Shown here in pieces: positions 1 to 11,940 of a DNA stretch of 64,000 bases. This DNA is from Hemileia vastatrix. Lineage: Eukaryota; Basidiomycota; Pucciniomycetes; Pucciniales; Zaghouaniaceae. How positions within the stretch are numbered: position 1 is the stretch's first letter; every line of letters begins with the position of its first letter. The stretch spans positions 13,288,501-13,352,500 of the forward strand of contig JASXTE010000013.1 of the NCBI GenBank assembly GCA_030280995.1. The letters are read 5' to 3'. Below the pieces are notes generated by a model. That model was not told the DNA's origin. It was given only the letters and a program-made list of their open reading frames with translations, and did no database searches. The translations under genes and the position numbers were made by a program.

Positions 1-670
1 ATGAGGGATCAATCTACTGCTTATCACCCTGAAACCAATGGGCAAATGGAAAGAGTCAATCAAATCCTCAAACAATATCTTTGAATGTATGTTAATTATC
101 AACAAGACAATTTAACCACATGTTTACCATTGGCCAAATTTTCTTATAATAACTTGACACATTCTTCAACAAAAAAATCTCCCTTTGAGACTATCTATGG
201 AAAAAATCCTCAATTCAATCTTATTCATTTAGGAATAAATAATCCTTCTGAATATTATCTTCAAAAAATTTCACAACTTCAAGGCTAACTTCAATCTAAC
301 TTGGAAGCAGCAAATTGAAGGTATAAGGAACAGGTCAACAAGCATTGACAATCTGCTCCACTCTTTAAACCAGGCGACAAAGTATGTCTCGATGCAAAAA
401 GTATTCAAACAACCTGACCATCTAGAAAACTATCTGAAAAGCACTTGGGTCTATTCAAAACTGATGCTAAGATATCAAAAAACACATTTCGACTGAAGCT
501 ACCTCCAAAGTGGCAATAAATTCATCCTTTTCTTCAGGTATCTCTCTTGGAACTGGCTTGAGAAATATACTGGGGCAAGAACCATCCTCCTCTGGAACTG
601 GTCAAAGTAGAAGATCATCTAGAGTGGGAAGTCAGCTGGATTCTTGATTCGAGAAGGCACAAAGGGGAAC
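1..670 (+). pseudogene. Ty3/gypsy element D, integrase C-terminus and start of chromodomain (5' half)
   Basis: The reading begins inside an integrase core: the STAYHPETNGQMERVNQIL stretch carries the catalytic Glu of the DDE triad. It runs through the integrase C-terminal (GPY/F-like) region to a chromodomain start (EWEVSWILDSRR) at about 625-660. The frame is broken by several stops. TGA stands where CGA is expected at 82-84, 316-318, 346-348 and 415-417, and TAA at 286-288. The reading stops at 670 because LTR retrotransposon A is inserted there, and it resumes at 10298. The element is cut at the window edge, so its 5' part is unseen. Family assignment is firm; it is a dead copy. Confidence 0.9.
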
Positions 671-2161
671 TGTCAGGATGAGGTCAAGTAAAGAGATGTG
701 AACTAGCTTGAATGGTCAGTTTTCTAGAAGATTTTAATGGTCCTATATGAATAGTGTAGTACAAATCCAATAATTATTGAAATATAACTCAATATAAGGG
801 TCTCAGTAATTTAAATCTCACTAAATATAAATGGGTTATAATCTTATAGTTGGTAGAAAAATAGATGTAATAATTCAGAAACTATCCAAAGACTTTATAA
901 GTGCTATTGATATGTATTGTGATTGTATTGGTTATATACTTGAATTGTAATGATAAAGAATGTAGAAAACAAGACCAAAAACCCCCTCCTTTTATACACA
1001 ATAACATCCCCAATGAACCCCTTGATTTACCAGCTCTATACATGATTAATGATGCCTTATTCCAACTAATAGAAATTTCCAACAACATAAAGAGTGACCA
1101 GTAACATAATTAGAATGATATCACCCTCCAAAATCCTGTAGTAATAGGGATATCCATCAAAAATAAAGAATAAGCAAAAAAGAGAGTATATGCATGTAAT
1201 AAATTTAAAATAAAAGACTAAAAGGGAAAGTGAAGACTAATTATTACTCCATATTAAGGGGGATCAACAGTATAAATGATGGGACTAGTGATGACATTAT
1301 ACTATGTGAAATCCCCATTCAAAAATAACCAAAATTGACTGAGAAACCACTAAAAAACCCAAAAAAGGGTGTGAGATGTGGGGTAACTACATGCAGTCCT
1401 TGGCAGGAACTTGCACAGGTAATTCCTTGACTAATTTAGGAGAATTTAAGGGTGGTAGTGAATTAAAGCGCCAAGCTTGAGGTTATTAATTGAATTAGTG
1501 CATATAATAAGGGTCAATGCATTTGTAATTAAACTAGGACACTAAATAAGCCCCTGTCACCTATTTTAGCGTATTTTCCCACAGTGGGCCTAGAATGTGG
1601 CGTAATTATAGTGTGAAAAAGCTAACTTTTCTAAAAATGAAGCTATTCACATGGGAAAAATGTAGGCAGTATGTGGCCAGTACACAGAAGCCATTTCTGG
1701 CATAAAAAACACCAAATTTGAAAAGTGTTATTTTTATGCAGTTGAGTAGCCAAATCAATAGCCCTAATTAAGAAAAATTGATCTTTCAAAGCGCATTTTT
1801 AATATAATTTAATTTATAGCACAAATAGTCAACTTTAAGTGATTTAAAGCACATTTCTTGTTTTTCACATAAAACAATGAAAACAACAGCTTTAAGTCTA
1901 CTTAAAAATTATGTAGCCTTATATTTAAGGTTTTTAAGACTACCCTGACATATTAAAACTTAATATTTAGTACATAAGACTTATAAAAGGTGGATATATG
2001 TGTGTATATTAGGTGTTATAATGGCATATTTTGTATTTTATCATAAATTTACTTATGTATACTATTTGTGTACTCTAATTAATTTCTCCCATGTATAGTC
2101 CATGTGTTTAACATAACTTATAAGTACTTTTTACTCAGTCATGGGGATATCCAGGCTGACA
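671..2161 (-). repeat. LTR of element A (3' LTR of the minus-strand element)
   Basis: 1,491 bp, closely matching 8809-10297 and the solo copy at 61654-63153 along its whole length. It begins TGTCAGGATGAGG and ends ATCCAGGCTGACA, giving the inverted terminal TGTCAG/CTGACA. It contains a short non-coding frame seen also in the partner LTR; this is shared repeat sequence, not a gene. Confidence 0.93.
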
Positions 2162-2172
2162 CTCTCCCACCC
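2162..2172 (-). promoter_or_regulatory. polypurine tract of element A
   Basis: On the minus strand the bases directly upstream of the 3' LTR read GGGTGGGAGAG, a purine run in the place where plus-strand DNA synthesis is primed in LTR retrotransposons. The B element has a similar tract at 17934-17945. Confidence 0.7.
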
Positions 2173-2294
2173 ATAAAAACTATAAAAAAATGATAAGTTA
2201 TACACTTTTTTTATTTTATGTTATTTTTCAGGTATTCAGAAAATTCTGTAGCATTAAAGATTAATTCTTTAAAGAAATAAAACATGATAAAATA

Positions 2295-5200
2295 TTATGA
2301 GTACTGGTTTCTTAACCCCTCAGCTGGTTGAACAGAAATTTTTTTCTGTTTAAATTTCTTGAGAAGGGAGGATAAATTTGAAATTTCTTTTTCAGGTATC
2401 CATTTATCAAATTCATTTGATTTTCCCTTAAATCTTAATAGATACTCAGGTTCTTTTTCTTTAGTAAGGATTCTTTTCTTGAGTATTTTTTCAATATCTT
2501 ATTTTTCCACAATTTCTTCAGGTTGCTTATGAGGCCTTCCTCTTCTTTTGTAATAAGTCAGGATCATTTGCATGGTAAGGTTTTAATAATGAGATAGGGA
2601 AAACCGGATGTTTCCTATCATATGGGGCATATAATATGACTTCCACAGCATTATCACCAGCCATTTTTTTTACTAAAAAAGGTCCTATAAAGGGGCCCTT
2701 TAATTTAACATTACCTTGTAAGCTAAAATGTAGTGTTGAAATTAGGACTTCATCTCTTTTTTGAATTCAAATTCTTTATGAGATTTATCCCACCTTTTCT
2801 TTTCATATTCAAATGCTTTTTGGATGCATTCCTCTGCATTCTTTCTACACATTTGTTGCATATGTATTAAGCATTTAGTACCAGGGTGTATATCCAACAT
2901 TTGTAATATATTTAAATGATTTACAGAGGTATTTGGTACATATCCCAGCCAGAGTTCAAATGGTTTTTTCTCTGTTACAGAATGAGTTGTGCTATTATAA
3001 GCAAATTCAAGGCCAGGAATTAATTTTACCCAGTCATGTGTGAATTTCTCATTGTTTCTGTATTCAAATCCAAAGGCACAATATCTTCTGATCATGTCTT
3101 CAAGAGTCTGTATCATTCTTTCAGCCAGCCCATCAGTTTTTGGATGGTGTGCTGTAGACAATTTCAATTGACAACCTGATACTTCCATCAAAGATGTCCA
3201 GAACTCTGAAGTAAATTTAGGGCCTCTGTCAGAAACTATGACTTTTGGAAACCCAGCAGTATTCATCATTTGAGTCCACCATAGTTATGCCAAGTCTTTT
3301 GCAGATAATTCTTTATGAGTAGGGATAAATTTACACATTTTTGTTAATCTATCTACAATTACCCAGCAAGAATTGAAACTTTCTTTTCCTGCTAATGGCA
3401 ATCCAGTGACAAAATCAATGTTTATAATTTTTCATGGAGCTTTTGGCTTCTCTATTTGTTGTAACAGCCCAGCTCTCTTCCCATTTAATCTTTTAGATTT
3501 CTGCCAAGAGTCACATGTTTCAATGTATTTTTGTACATCTTCTTTCATGTTTATCCACCAGGCTGCATTTTAAACTCTAGTTAATGTTTTGTTTAAATCA
3601 AAAAGACCAGATAAGATGTCATCATGAAAAGTAATCAAAATTAACTCTTTCATAGAGGGTGGTATAACTATTACATTACTGAGCTTTTTTCTGTAATATA
3701 TATATCCATCTTCAATTGACAGTTTACCTTTTTCCAATGCATTTTTATATTTTGGAGGCAAGGTTTTAATAAATGCACTCATAGAGGCATTAGTTGGATC
3801 ATTTAAAATGTTAGATAATTAAGACAAATCTTTATCAGATGAGTAATTTTCTAATATATTTTGCATAAATTCTTCCTCTAAATCCACTATATAAATCCCA
3901 ATTATATGTATAACCTCATTTTCAGGTACATAAGCTGGGTTGTCAGTATCATTTGGAAAAGGGCTTCAGGATAATAAATCCACATTATAATTCAGTTTTT
4001 CTGCTCTATGAGTGGTTTTAATTCTTCTTCTGTAATCTTGTACAGCTAGTTTCCATCTAAAAATGTGCTTATTAGGTGTTTTCATGTTTAGTAATGATTT
4101 TACTGCACTGAAATCTGCTATTAATTCAAACTTCTGGTCTTCCAGATAGTAATGAACTTTCTCCAAGGACCACAAAACTGCTAAACATTCCAGTTGGGTG
4201 GCCCCATACCTTAATTATTTTTTTTCTTAAAGTTCTGGATATATAACAGATTTCTACTTCAGATGATTTCCCATTTATTATCTGTTTCTGCTGTAATTCA
4301 GCACCTAAACCTGTGAAGCTTGCATCAGTATACAAGATAAAAGAGAGGTTAAAATCTGGAGGTCGCAATATTGTAGCTGACATTAAACATTCCTTCAATT
4401 TATCAAAAGTGTGTTGTCTTTCAATATTCCAAGTGAAAGCCTCATTTTTCCTGATTAACATTGTTAAAGGGGCTGCAATGGACTTGCAGTTTTTTATAGA
4501 CTTCCTATATTATCCACACATACCTAAAAAACTTTGAACATCTTTCACATTCTTAGGTATACTAATTTTTTTTATTGCTGCCACTTTTTTCTGGTCAACA
4601 CAAATTTGTAATCCAGATACAACATGTCCAAGTACTTTCAAGGATTGAAACCCAAACTTATATTTCTTTAATGCAATTTTCATATTAATTTCATCAATCT
4701 TTTAAAATACTCTTTTCAGTTGATTTAAATGTTCATCATATTTTTTTGAAAACACTATGATGTCATCAATATAAACTAAGAGCCATCCTTCAACCATTTC
4801 CTGATGAAAATTACTATCCATCAATTTTTGGAAGACTGAAGGCACATTCTTTGGGCCAAAAGGCATTCTCACATATTTATATAACCCCATGTGTGTGGTT
4901 ATGAGTAAGAAATTCTGAGAATTCTTTTTTGAACAGATCTGGTGGGCACCTTTTTTTCTATCCAGACAGGAAATATATTTTGCTCCTTGTAAGGTAGCAT
5001 GGATAGAAGCTATCCTTGGTAGAGGGTAAATATCATCTACAGTAAATGTATTCAGAGCTCTGTAATCACCACATAATCTTACCTTATCTTTTTCATAAGA
5101 GATTAAAACTGGTGAAATAACACAATACTTAGGTGTTGTGTCCAGTTTTTCAACAATACTCATTTCTAACAACATTTTATTGTTGTCTTCAATGTCTTTC

Positions 5201-6315
5201 CTTTTTGCAGGAGAAGCTGGGTAAGTTTTCTTTTTCAAGCTGCCAGGAATATTATCCAAATCTCAACTTAAAGAGATTTTCATCTCATGGTCTTTGACCA
5301 ATCCTAGTTCATTTGAACCATGAGCAAATGCCATAGGATAAGATTTTATCAATCTCAAAATATTTTTTTCTTCAATTTTTGAGAGTTGAGGACTGAAAGA
5401 GGCTTTTTGGATTTCATTTTTCAATTCTACCCATTCAGAGGTGGTTCTTCCACCTTGCAGTTGTTTTTCTTTAGGAGCAATGGAATAAAGTGAATTTTCA
5501 GAACAAATCTTGAATTTTATTTTCCCATTTATGCCTATAGTGAAGCAACTATTTTCAGGATCTAGTTGGATGCCAAATTTGGTCAATAAGTCATTTCCAA
5601 TAATAAGCCAATCACTAAAATTATTATTATCCATTACCAAAAATTCACAGACTGCTCTTACATATCCATTATTATATTTAAATAATACAGGAGTTTTGTA
5701 TTTTCCAATTGGATTTAATACTTTACCAAAACCTCTCCAGTTCTTTGTCTGTAGAGGTTCTAGTTTTTCTTTATACTTACTATCAAGTTTCATTAATTTG
5801 TTAATAGAAACTACACTAGCTTCAGCCCCAGTGTAAAGAATGGTATTCATTTCTTTTCCACATATAATAACAGGCACTCTAATAGGTGTTATTTTGTAAG
5901 CATCATGAGATACATCTTTAATAATTTCAGCTTCTTCAATGGAAGTTAAAGATGTATCTTTATGAGTTATTGCATCATTCAGGAACATAATATCCTGTTC
6001 TAATACATATATCTCATTTTCATCATCACTGAAAGAAATTTTACTTTTATGATCCTCACTAGATTCCTCCTTTTCATCTTCATGATTACTTGTTTCAGAA
6101 TCTTGTGAGCTTTCAATAACATTTATTCTTTTCTTACAAGTATGACCTTTTGCCCAAGGTTCATTAAATTTGTAACAAGTGTTTTTTTCTTGTCTTTTAG
6201 GGACAAGGGGAGATGAAGGTTTTTTCTTCTCCACTGGTAACTTATTTGTAGTAGGTTTTACTACCTCAACACTTTGCTTGTAATTATTATACCTGGTTTC
6301 ATATATGTTGTTCAA
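2295..6315 (-). pseudogene. element A pol: protease, RT, RNase H, integrase, chromodomain-like tail
   Basis: Reading right to left: a zinc knuckle near 6150-6190 (CYKF...GHTC, second Cys replaced by Phe); a retropepsin-like region near 5840 where the catalytic DSG/DTG reads YTG, so the Asp is missing; reverse transcriptase at 4702-5259 with the YIDD box; RNase H at about 4000-4460 (LYTDASF); integrase at 2742-3790 with VSDRGPKF and AERMIQTLED; then a chromodomain-like end. Stops and shifts split it into at least six pieces, for example at 5263, 4702, 3966 and 3570. It shares order and most motifs with element B. Clear family, clearly dead. Confidence 0.9.
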
Positions 6316-6327
6316 TAATATTTCATT

Positions 6328-8211
6328 TCATATATTAATAAACCCAGAAGTATCTCTTATGGTTTCAGTTCTAGCTACAATAATGTCTCTGACTGATACA
6401 GTTAATTTATATATTATTTTTTCTTTCAACTCATCATAATCCATTTTTGGGTCCATGGCTTTCATAATTTTTATTAAATTCATTAAAAATACCATGGGTA
6501 TATCTCCAGAATTTGTATTATATCTGGTTTTCTCATACAATCTTTGTTGAGTTATTCTAAATTTTGGGCCACCAAATTGCCTTTCAATTAGTGCCTTCCA
6601 TTCATTCCAACAGTAGTTAATTCCCTCACTCAATACAGATTCAACCCATAATAAGGCCACATCTGTAAATAAAGATATAAATTTTGATGTAATTTTTTCA
6701 TCAGGCAATTTGTATGAAAATTTTAAGTTATAAATTCTCTGAATGAATTGTTGCCAATCAGACTTTGAATCCCTGTCAAATGAAGGGTACTGATCTAACT
6801 TTGGCCAGTTCTTTTGGTTAGTTTTTTCTTCCCTAACCAGAGGAATATTAAGTAATTCACTTACTTTAGAAATATGATCATTTATTTCATCCTTTACTGA
6901 TTTTATATTCTCAGAGCCCATGACACTATGTTCTTGTTCAATCATTGGTTTATCATCTGAGTGTTTCATAAAAACTGGTACTCTTTCTACATAAGAGGTA
7001 TTATCTTTTAATTTATCAGTATTTTTCAAAATGTTAGCTATTTCAATTTCTACTTTTTTTAACCTATCTTTTATTACAGGTACATGTGTTAAGTGATCAT
7101 TCACATTTGAAAAAGACAATTTTACACATCCCTCTATGGTAGCCATAATATTCTGAGAATGTTCTAATTTAATTTATAAATTCTTAATCTCAGAGTTTAA
7201 TCTTTTATTTTCATTGGTTAATTTAATATTTGAATTTTCAAATATTTTTAACCTATTGGCTGTAGTACTCAATGATTGTGTGCAGTTTAATAATACACTT
7301 TCTGTATTATTTTTTGAATCTCTAGAGAATTTTTACAATTTTTCAATTCTTAAGAATAATTTGCTAATGATTTTTTATTCCATTGTATTTTCTTTGAAGA
7401 TATATTCAATTTTTTCTGTGTCCAATTCAGAAGACTCATCATCAGGGTCAAGATTTACTTCATTTGGTTCCATTTTAATGTGACTAGTATTATCCTGGTG
7501 ATCAATAAAACGATTTACATTGTCATCATTTGAAGACAAGTTAAACATGTTATTTTCAAATGAATAATTTTTTAAATCTTTATCAATTATATGCAGTAAC
7601 TCTCTATCAATCTCATTTCTTATAAGTAATTCATTGTTAGTATTATATAATTGATCCTGAGAAGATGGATGACTTACCAAGGTCTTATTCCATTTCCCCG
7701 CCTTCTCCTTGTCTTTTCCCTGTAAGGGTGACTTCTGGAGCCCTGTTGTTGAGGGTTTTTGTAGTTTTGGGCATACCAGTCCCACTTCCATTTGCTTACA
7801 GTAATCTTTTGGTCCTCCTCTTGGGCTGGAGGTGTGGCTATGGAATTGTTGGGTGCAACTGTTGTCAGTTGAGCTTTTATTTCCACCAGAGCTTGGTTGA
7901 CTTCTATTAAACCCGGAGCAGCTCTTTTCTCCAGATTGTTTATCTGGTCTACTATGTTGTTGACTCTTATTGTTAGGGTGTTTAGCAGAGTGGATAGGGA
8001 GTGAATTTGTTCTTGTAAAGTATTTTTTTTCTTTATTTATACTTGTTTTAAAAGTCTTTCCCTTTCCTCAAGAGACATCTGTGGAGTGTTTCTGTTGGTG
8101 GGAGAATCCTGGCCCTCCATTTGAATGTCCTGTAACAGGTCTTTCAGCTTTAGGTTTTAAGCTATAAGTTTTTGCCTTCTTACTCACAAAATCATTGTTG
8201 TTGTCACACAT
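6328..8211 (-). pseudogene. element A gag
   Basis: The likely start ATG is at 8209-8211. The N-terminal part is polar with a KWKWDW box, then an acidic and coiled region, then a capsid-like region (about 6328-6850) matching the equivalent part of element B: WPKLDQYPSFD, FGGPKFR and AMDPKMDYDEL. As in B, a first frame ends in PW-stop at 7674 and overlaps a second frame opening at the same tryptophan box (7791). The capsid frame ends at a TGA (6328-6330) where B has Cys. It would form the particle shell; this copy is broken. Confidence 0.8.
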
Positions 8212-8808
8212 TTTTACGAGGAATTTAAATCAAAAATTGAAATTTGATATATTAAAACTTCAAAAGAAGTTTTATCATTATTTATCAATACCACTGAAGA
8301 AAATTTTATTGCTTACTTGTAGGTATTAAGTGAATTCATAGGTGCAAAAAGTCAAATATGCTTTTATGTGGTCACTTGATTTAACTGGTCTACAATATGT
8401 AGCCGTGTTTTTATATTCAAAAAATAAAATCTGTCAGTAAGACTCTTTCTAAACTTTAAATGAATTTTACAAAAAAATAAAAAGGGATTAAGAGTCCTGT
8501 TAAAAGAAAACAATTAATCAGCTTTTATTAACTGGTTTATTATCTGAAAATATTGCAATATTAATTGGTCTATTGACAGACTCAAAATAATAACAATTTT
8601 TATGTTAAGTTAGTGGTAAAATTGTTGATTAAATATCACAATTTTATTATATAACAGGGCTTATTTTCATGAAATCACTATATAAGTGACCCCAACCTGT
8701 TGTAATTATCCAAATATTTATTTAGGGATTTTATCTACTTGTAGCCTCTTTTTGAATTTTTACTTACTGGAAGATAGCAAAAAGAATTCTTGAGGAAAGG
8801 TCCTTAAT
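8212..8808 (-). other. 5' leader of element A
   Basis: About 600 bp between the 5' LTR and the gag start. No reading frame or RNA gene seen. The first bases after the LTR (minus strand) read ATTAAGGACCTTTCC, nearly identical to the same place in element B; a canonical TGG-type tRNA primer site is not visible. Confidence 0.6.
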
Positions 8809-10297
8809 TGTCAGGCTGAGGTCAAGTACAGAGACTTGAACTAGCTTGAATGGTCAGTTTTCTAGAAGATTTTAATGGTCCTATATGAATACTGTAGTAC
8901 AAATCAAATAATTATTAAAATATATCTCAATATAAGGGTCTCAGTAATTTTAATCTCACTAAATATAAATGGGTTACAATCTTATAGTTGGTAGAAAAAT
9001 GGATGTAATTGTTCAGATACTATACAAAGACTTTATAAGTGCTATTTTTATTTATTGTAATTTTATTGGTTATATATTTGAATTTTAATGATAAACAATG
9101 TAGAAAACAAGACCATAAACCCCCTCCTTTTATACACAATAACTTCCCCAATGAACCCCTTGATTTACCAGTTCTATACATGATTAATGATGCCTCATTC
9201 AAAATAATAGACATGTCCAAAAAAATAAAGAGTGACCAGTAACATAATTAGAATGATATCACCCTCCAAAATCCTGTAGTAATAGGGATAATCCATCAAA
9301 AATAAAGAATAAGAAAAAAAGAGAGTATATGTGTGTAATACATTTAAAATAAAAGACTAAAAGGGAAAATTAAGACTAATTATTACTCCATATTAAAGGG
9401 GATTAAAAGTAGAAATGATGGGGCTAATCATGACATTATACTGTGTAAAATCTCCATTCAAAAATAACCAAAATTGACTGAGAAACCACTTAAAAACCCA
9501 AAAAGGGCGTGAGATGTGGGGTACCTACATGCAGTCCTTGGCAGGCACTTGCACAGGTAAATCCTTGACTAGTTTAGTCAAATTTAAGCATGGTAGTGAA
9601 TTAAAGCGCCAAGCTTGAGGTTATTAATTGAATTAGTGCATATAATAAGGGTCAATGCATTTGTAATTAAACTAGGACACTAAATAAGTGCCTGTTGCCT
9701 ATTTTAGCATGTTTCCCCACAGTGGGTGTAGAAGGTGGGGTAATTATAGTGTGAAAAGCTAACTTTGCTTAAAATGAAGCTATTTACATGGGAAAAATGC
9801 AGGCAGTATGTGGCCAGTACACAGAAGCCATTTCTGGCATAAAAGCCACCAAATTTGAAAAGTGTTATTTTTATGCATTTGAGTAGCCAAATCAATAGCC
9901 CTAGTTGAGAAAAATTGATTTTTCAAAGCGCATTTTTAATATTATTAAATTTATAGCACATATAGTCATTTTTAAGTGATTTAAGCGCATTTCTTGTTTT
10001 TCACATAAAACAATGAAAACAACATCTTTAAGTCTACTTAAAAATTATGTAGCCTTATATTTAAGGCTCTTAAAATTAGCCTAACATATTCCAACTTAAT
10101 ATTGAGTACATAAGACTTATAAAAGGTGGATATATGCATGAATATAAGATGTTATAATGACATATTTTGTATTTTATTATAAATTTACGTATGTATACTA
10201 TTTGTGTAATCTAATTTATTGCTCCCATGTATAGTCCAAGTGTTTAAAATAACTTATAAGTACTTTTTACTCAGTTCTGGGGATATCCAGGCTGACA
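8809..10297 (-). repeat. LTR of element A (5' LTR of the minus-strand element)
   Basis: 1,489 bp, partner of 671-2161, with TGTCAGG/CTGACA ends. It should carry the promoter of the element, but no core promoter is distinctive by eye. Scattered substitutions and small indels against the partner show that the insertion is not recent. Confidence 0.93.
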
Positions 10298-10439
10298 GAA
10301 ACTTCAATACCTTTTAGGTTGGGAAGGCTTACTCGATGATACAAATAAAACATCTTGGGAACCAGTCATTAATGTTTCTAATGCTCCTGAACTTATCAAA
10401 TCTTTTCACTTAAAATATCCTTCAAAACCTAAACCTTAA
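10298..10439 (+). pseudogene. Ty3/gypsy element D, rest of chromodomain (3' half)
   Basis: In the third plus frame the sequence reads as the second half of a chromodomain: YLLGWEGLLDD, then TSWEPVINVSNAPELI, then a stop at 10437-10439. It continues 1-670 exactly where element A left off; the two halves meet in frame once A and one target duplication are taken away. The chromodomain of chromoviral integrases targets insertion to chromatin; here it is only a relic. Confidence 0.9.
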
Positions 10440-10640
10440 CTTCTTTTGTTCTTTCTTTTTCTTTTCTGTTTCTGTTTCTTTCTTTTCTTCTCTCTTTTCT
10501 TTTCCTCTCTAAAAAGCTTAAACTTAAATCCATAACATATCTTTCAAAGAAAAACTTAAAAAACTTCATAATCATTTAAAATCTGAATATTCTTTGTCTA
10601 TTCTTTTTTCAATTTCTAATTTCTTTATATATCTTTAAGA
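10440..10640. other. pyrimidine-rich tail, no gene
   Basis: Mostly TTCTTT/CTTTTC runs on the plus strand. No frame, RNA gene or repeat of known type seen. Probably the 3' end of element D. Confidence 0.5.
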
Positions 10641-11335
10641 TTAAATTTACTACTTGAAATAAAATAAATTAAAATTAAAATTAAAATTAAAATAAAAGTA
10701 ATTATAAAAATAAATATAAATATAAAATTAAAATTAAATATAAATATAAATATAAATATAAATATAAATATAAATATAAATATAAAATTAAAAATAAATA
10801 TAAATATAAAAATTAAAATTAAAATTAAAATAAAAATAAAAATAAAAATAAAAATAAAAATAAAAATAAAAATAAAAATAAAAATAAAAATAAAAATAAA
10901 AATAAAAATAAAAATAAAAATAAAAATAAAAATAAAAATAAAAATAAAAATAAAAATAAAAATAAAAATAAAAATAAAAATAAAAATAAAAATAAAAATA
11001 AAAATAAAAATAAAAATAAAAATAAAAATAAAAATAAAAATAAAAATAAAAATAAAAATAAAAATAAAAATAAAAATAAAAATAAAAATAAAAATAAAAA
11101 TAAAAATAAAAATAAAAATAAAAATAAAAATAAAAATAAAAATAAAAATAAAAATAAAAATAAAAATAAAAATAAAAATAAAAATAAAAATAAAAATAAA
11201 AATAAAAATAAAAATAAAAATAAAAATAAAAATAAAAATAAAAATAAAAATAAAAATAAAAATAATAAAAATAAAAATAAAAATAAAAATAAAAATAAAA
11301 ATAAAAATAAAAATAAAAATAAAATAAAATAAAGA
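10641..11335. repeat. TAAAAA hexamer satellite with degenerate borders
   Basis: A near-perfect TAAAAA array runs from about 10826 to 11320 (roughly 80 units), with a left border of AAATAT and AAATTA variants. Because the unit is two codons long, all three minus frames stay open as Phe-Ile, Phe-Tyr or Phe-Leu dipeptides; these are not genes. A smaller array of the same kind begins at about 63890. Confidence 0.95.
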
Positions 11336-11940
11336 AATATATAAAATAAAATAATAATAAAAAAACATAACATAAAATATATTCATATATATATATATAT
11401 ATATTATATAATAAAATCAAAATTAACTAGAAATAAAAATATAAAATAAAATAATTAAATGATATATTTTTCTTTCCTCTTTCTCTTTCTTCTAAAAATT
11501 TTTTGGCATATCATATTCTTTTCTAAAATTCTTTTCTTTCTTTTTATTTCCTCAACACTCAAAACTCTTTTATTTTCTTTTCTTTTCTGTTTCCTCAACA
11601 CTCAAACCATCAAAACATTCAAATAATCAAAATCATTTTTTATCAACAATCAATCTCAAATCAAATTTCATTTATTTTCTTCTCTCTTAATTTTCTCCCT
11701 TAAAATATTTCTTTTCTTTTTTTTCTCTTGAAATTGTATCTCTTAAAACTACAAACTTTTCTTTTTCATCTTCTTTTTTATTTTTCTTCTCTTTACATAA
11801 TAAATCAAAAAAAGAAGTAAAACAAACAATGAAATAAAACAATATCCAAGAATAAAAAATTATATACAAACAATAAAATATTTTACTTTCCTTTTTGTTT
11901 TTACATTATCTTTTCTTCCAACTTTTATTGAATCAATTCC
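11336..11940. other. AT-rich, pyrimidine-run region, no gene
   Basis: TA runs (11388-11405) and TTTTCTTT stretches. The phrase TTTCCTCAACACTCAAA occurs twice (about 11546 and 11590). No supported gene. Confidence 0.5.

Larger units (their letters stand above)
671..10297 (-). mobile_element. LTR retrotransposon A, complete Ty3/gypsy, decayed
   Basis: A 9,627-bp element bounded by two long LTRs (671-2161 and 8809-10297) that both start TGTCAGG and end CTGACA on the plus strand. Coding order on the minus strand is gag, protease, reverse transcriptase, RNase H, integrase, chromodomain-like tail, which is the Ty3/gypsy order. Flanks are GGAAC (666-670) and GAAAC (10298-10302), a 5-bp target duplication with one mismatch. 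Removing the element and one duplication rejoins the chromodomain of element D in frame. The internal frames carry many stops and shifts and the protease Asp is lost, so it is not autonomous. Confidence 0.95.

Noticed and set aside
900..1104. Small frames on both strands near 882-1104 and 9020-9242
   Set aside because: Same place in both LTRs of element A; no similarity to known proteins and opposite-strand frames overlap.
10625..11420. Long minus-strand frames of Phe-Ile, Phe-Tyr and Phe-Leu dipeptides
   Set aside because: They are translations of the TAAAAA satellite, open in all three frames only because the unit is six bases long.
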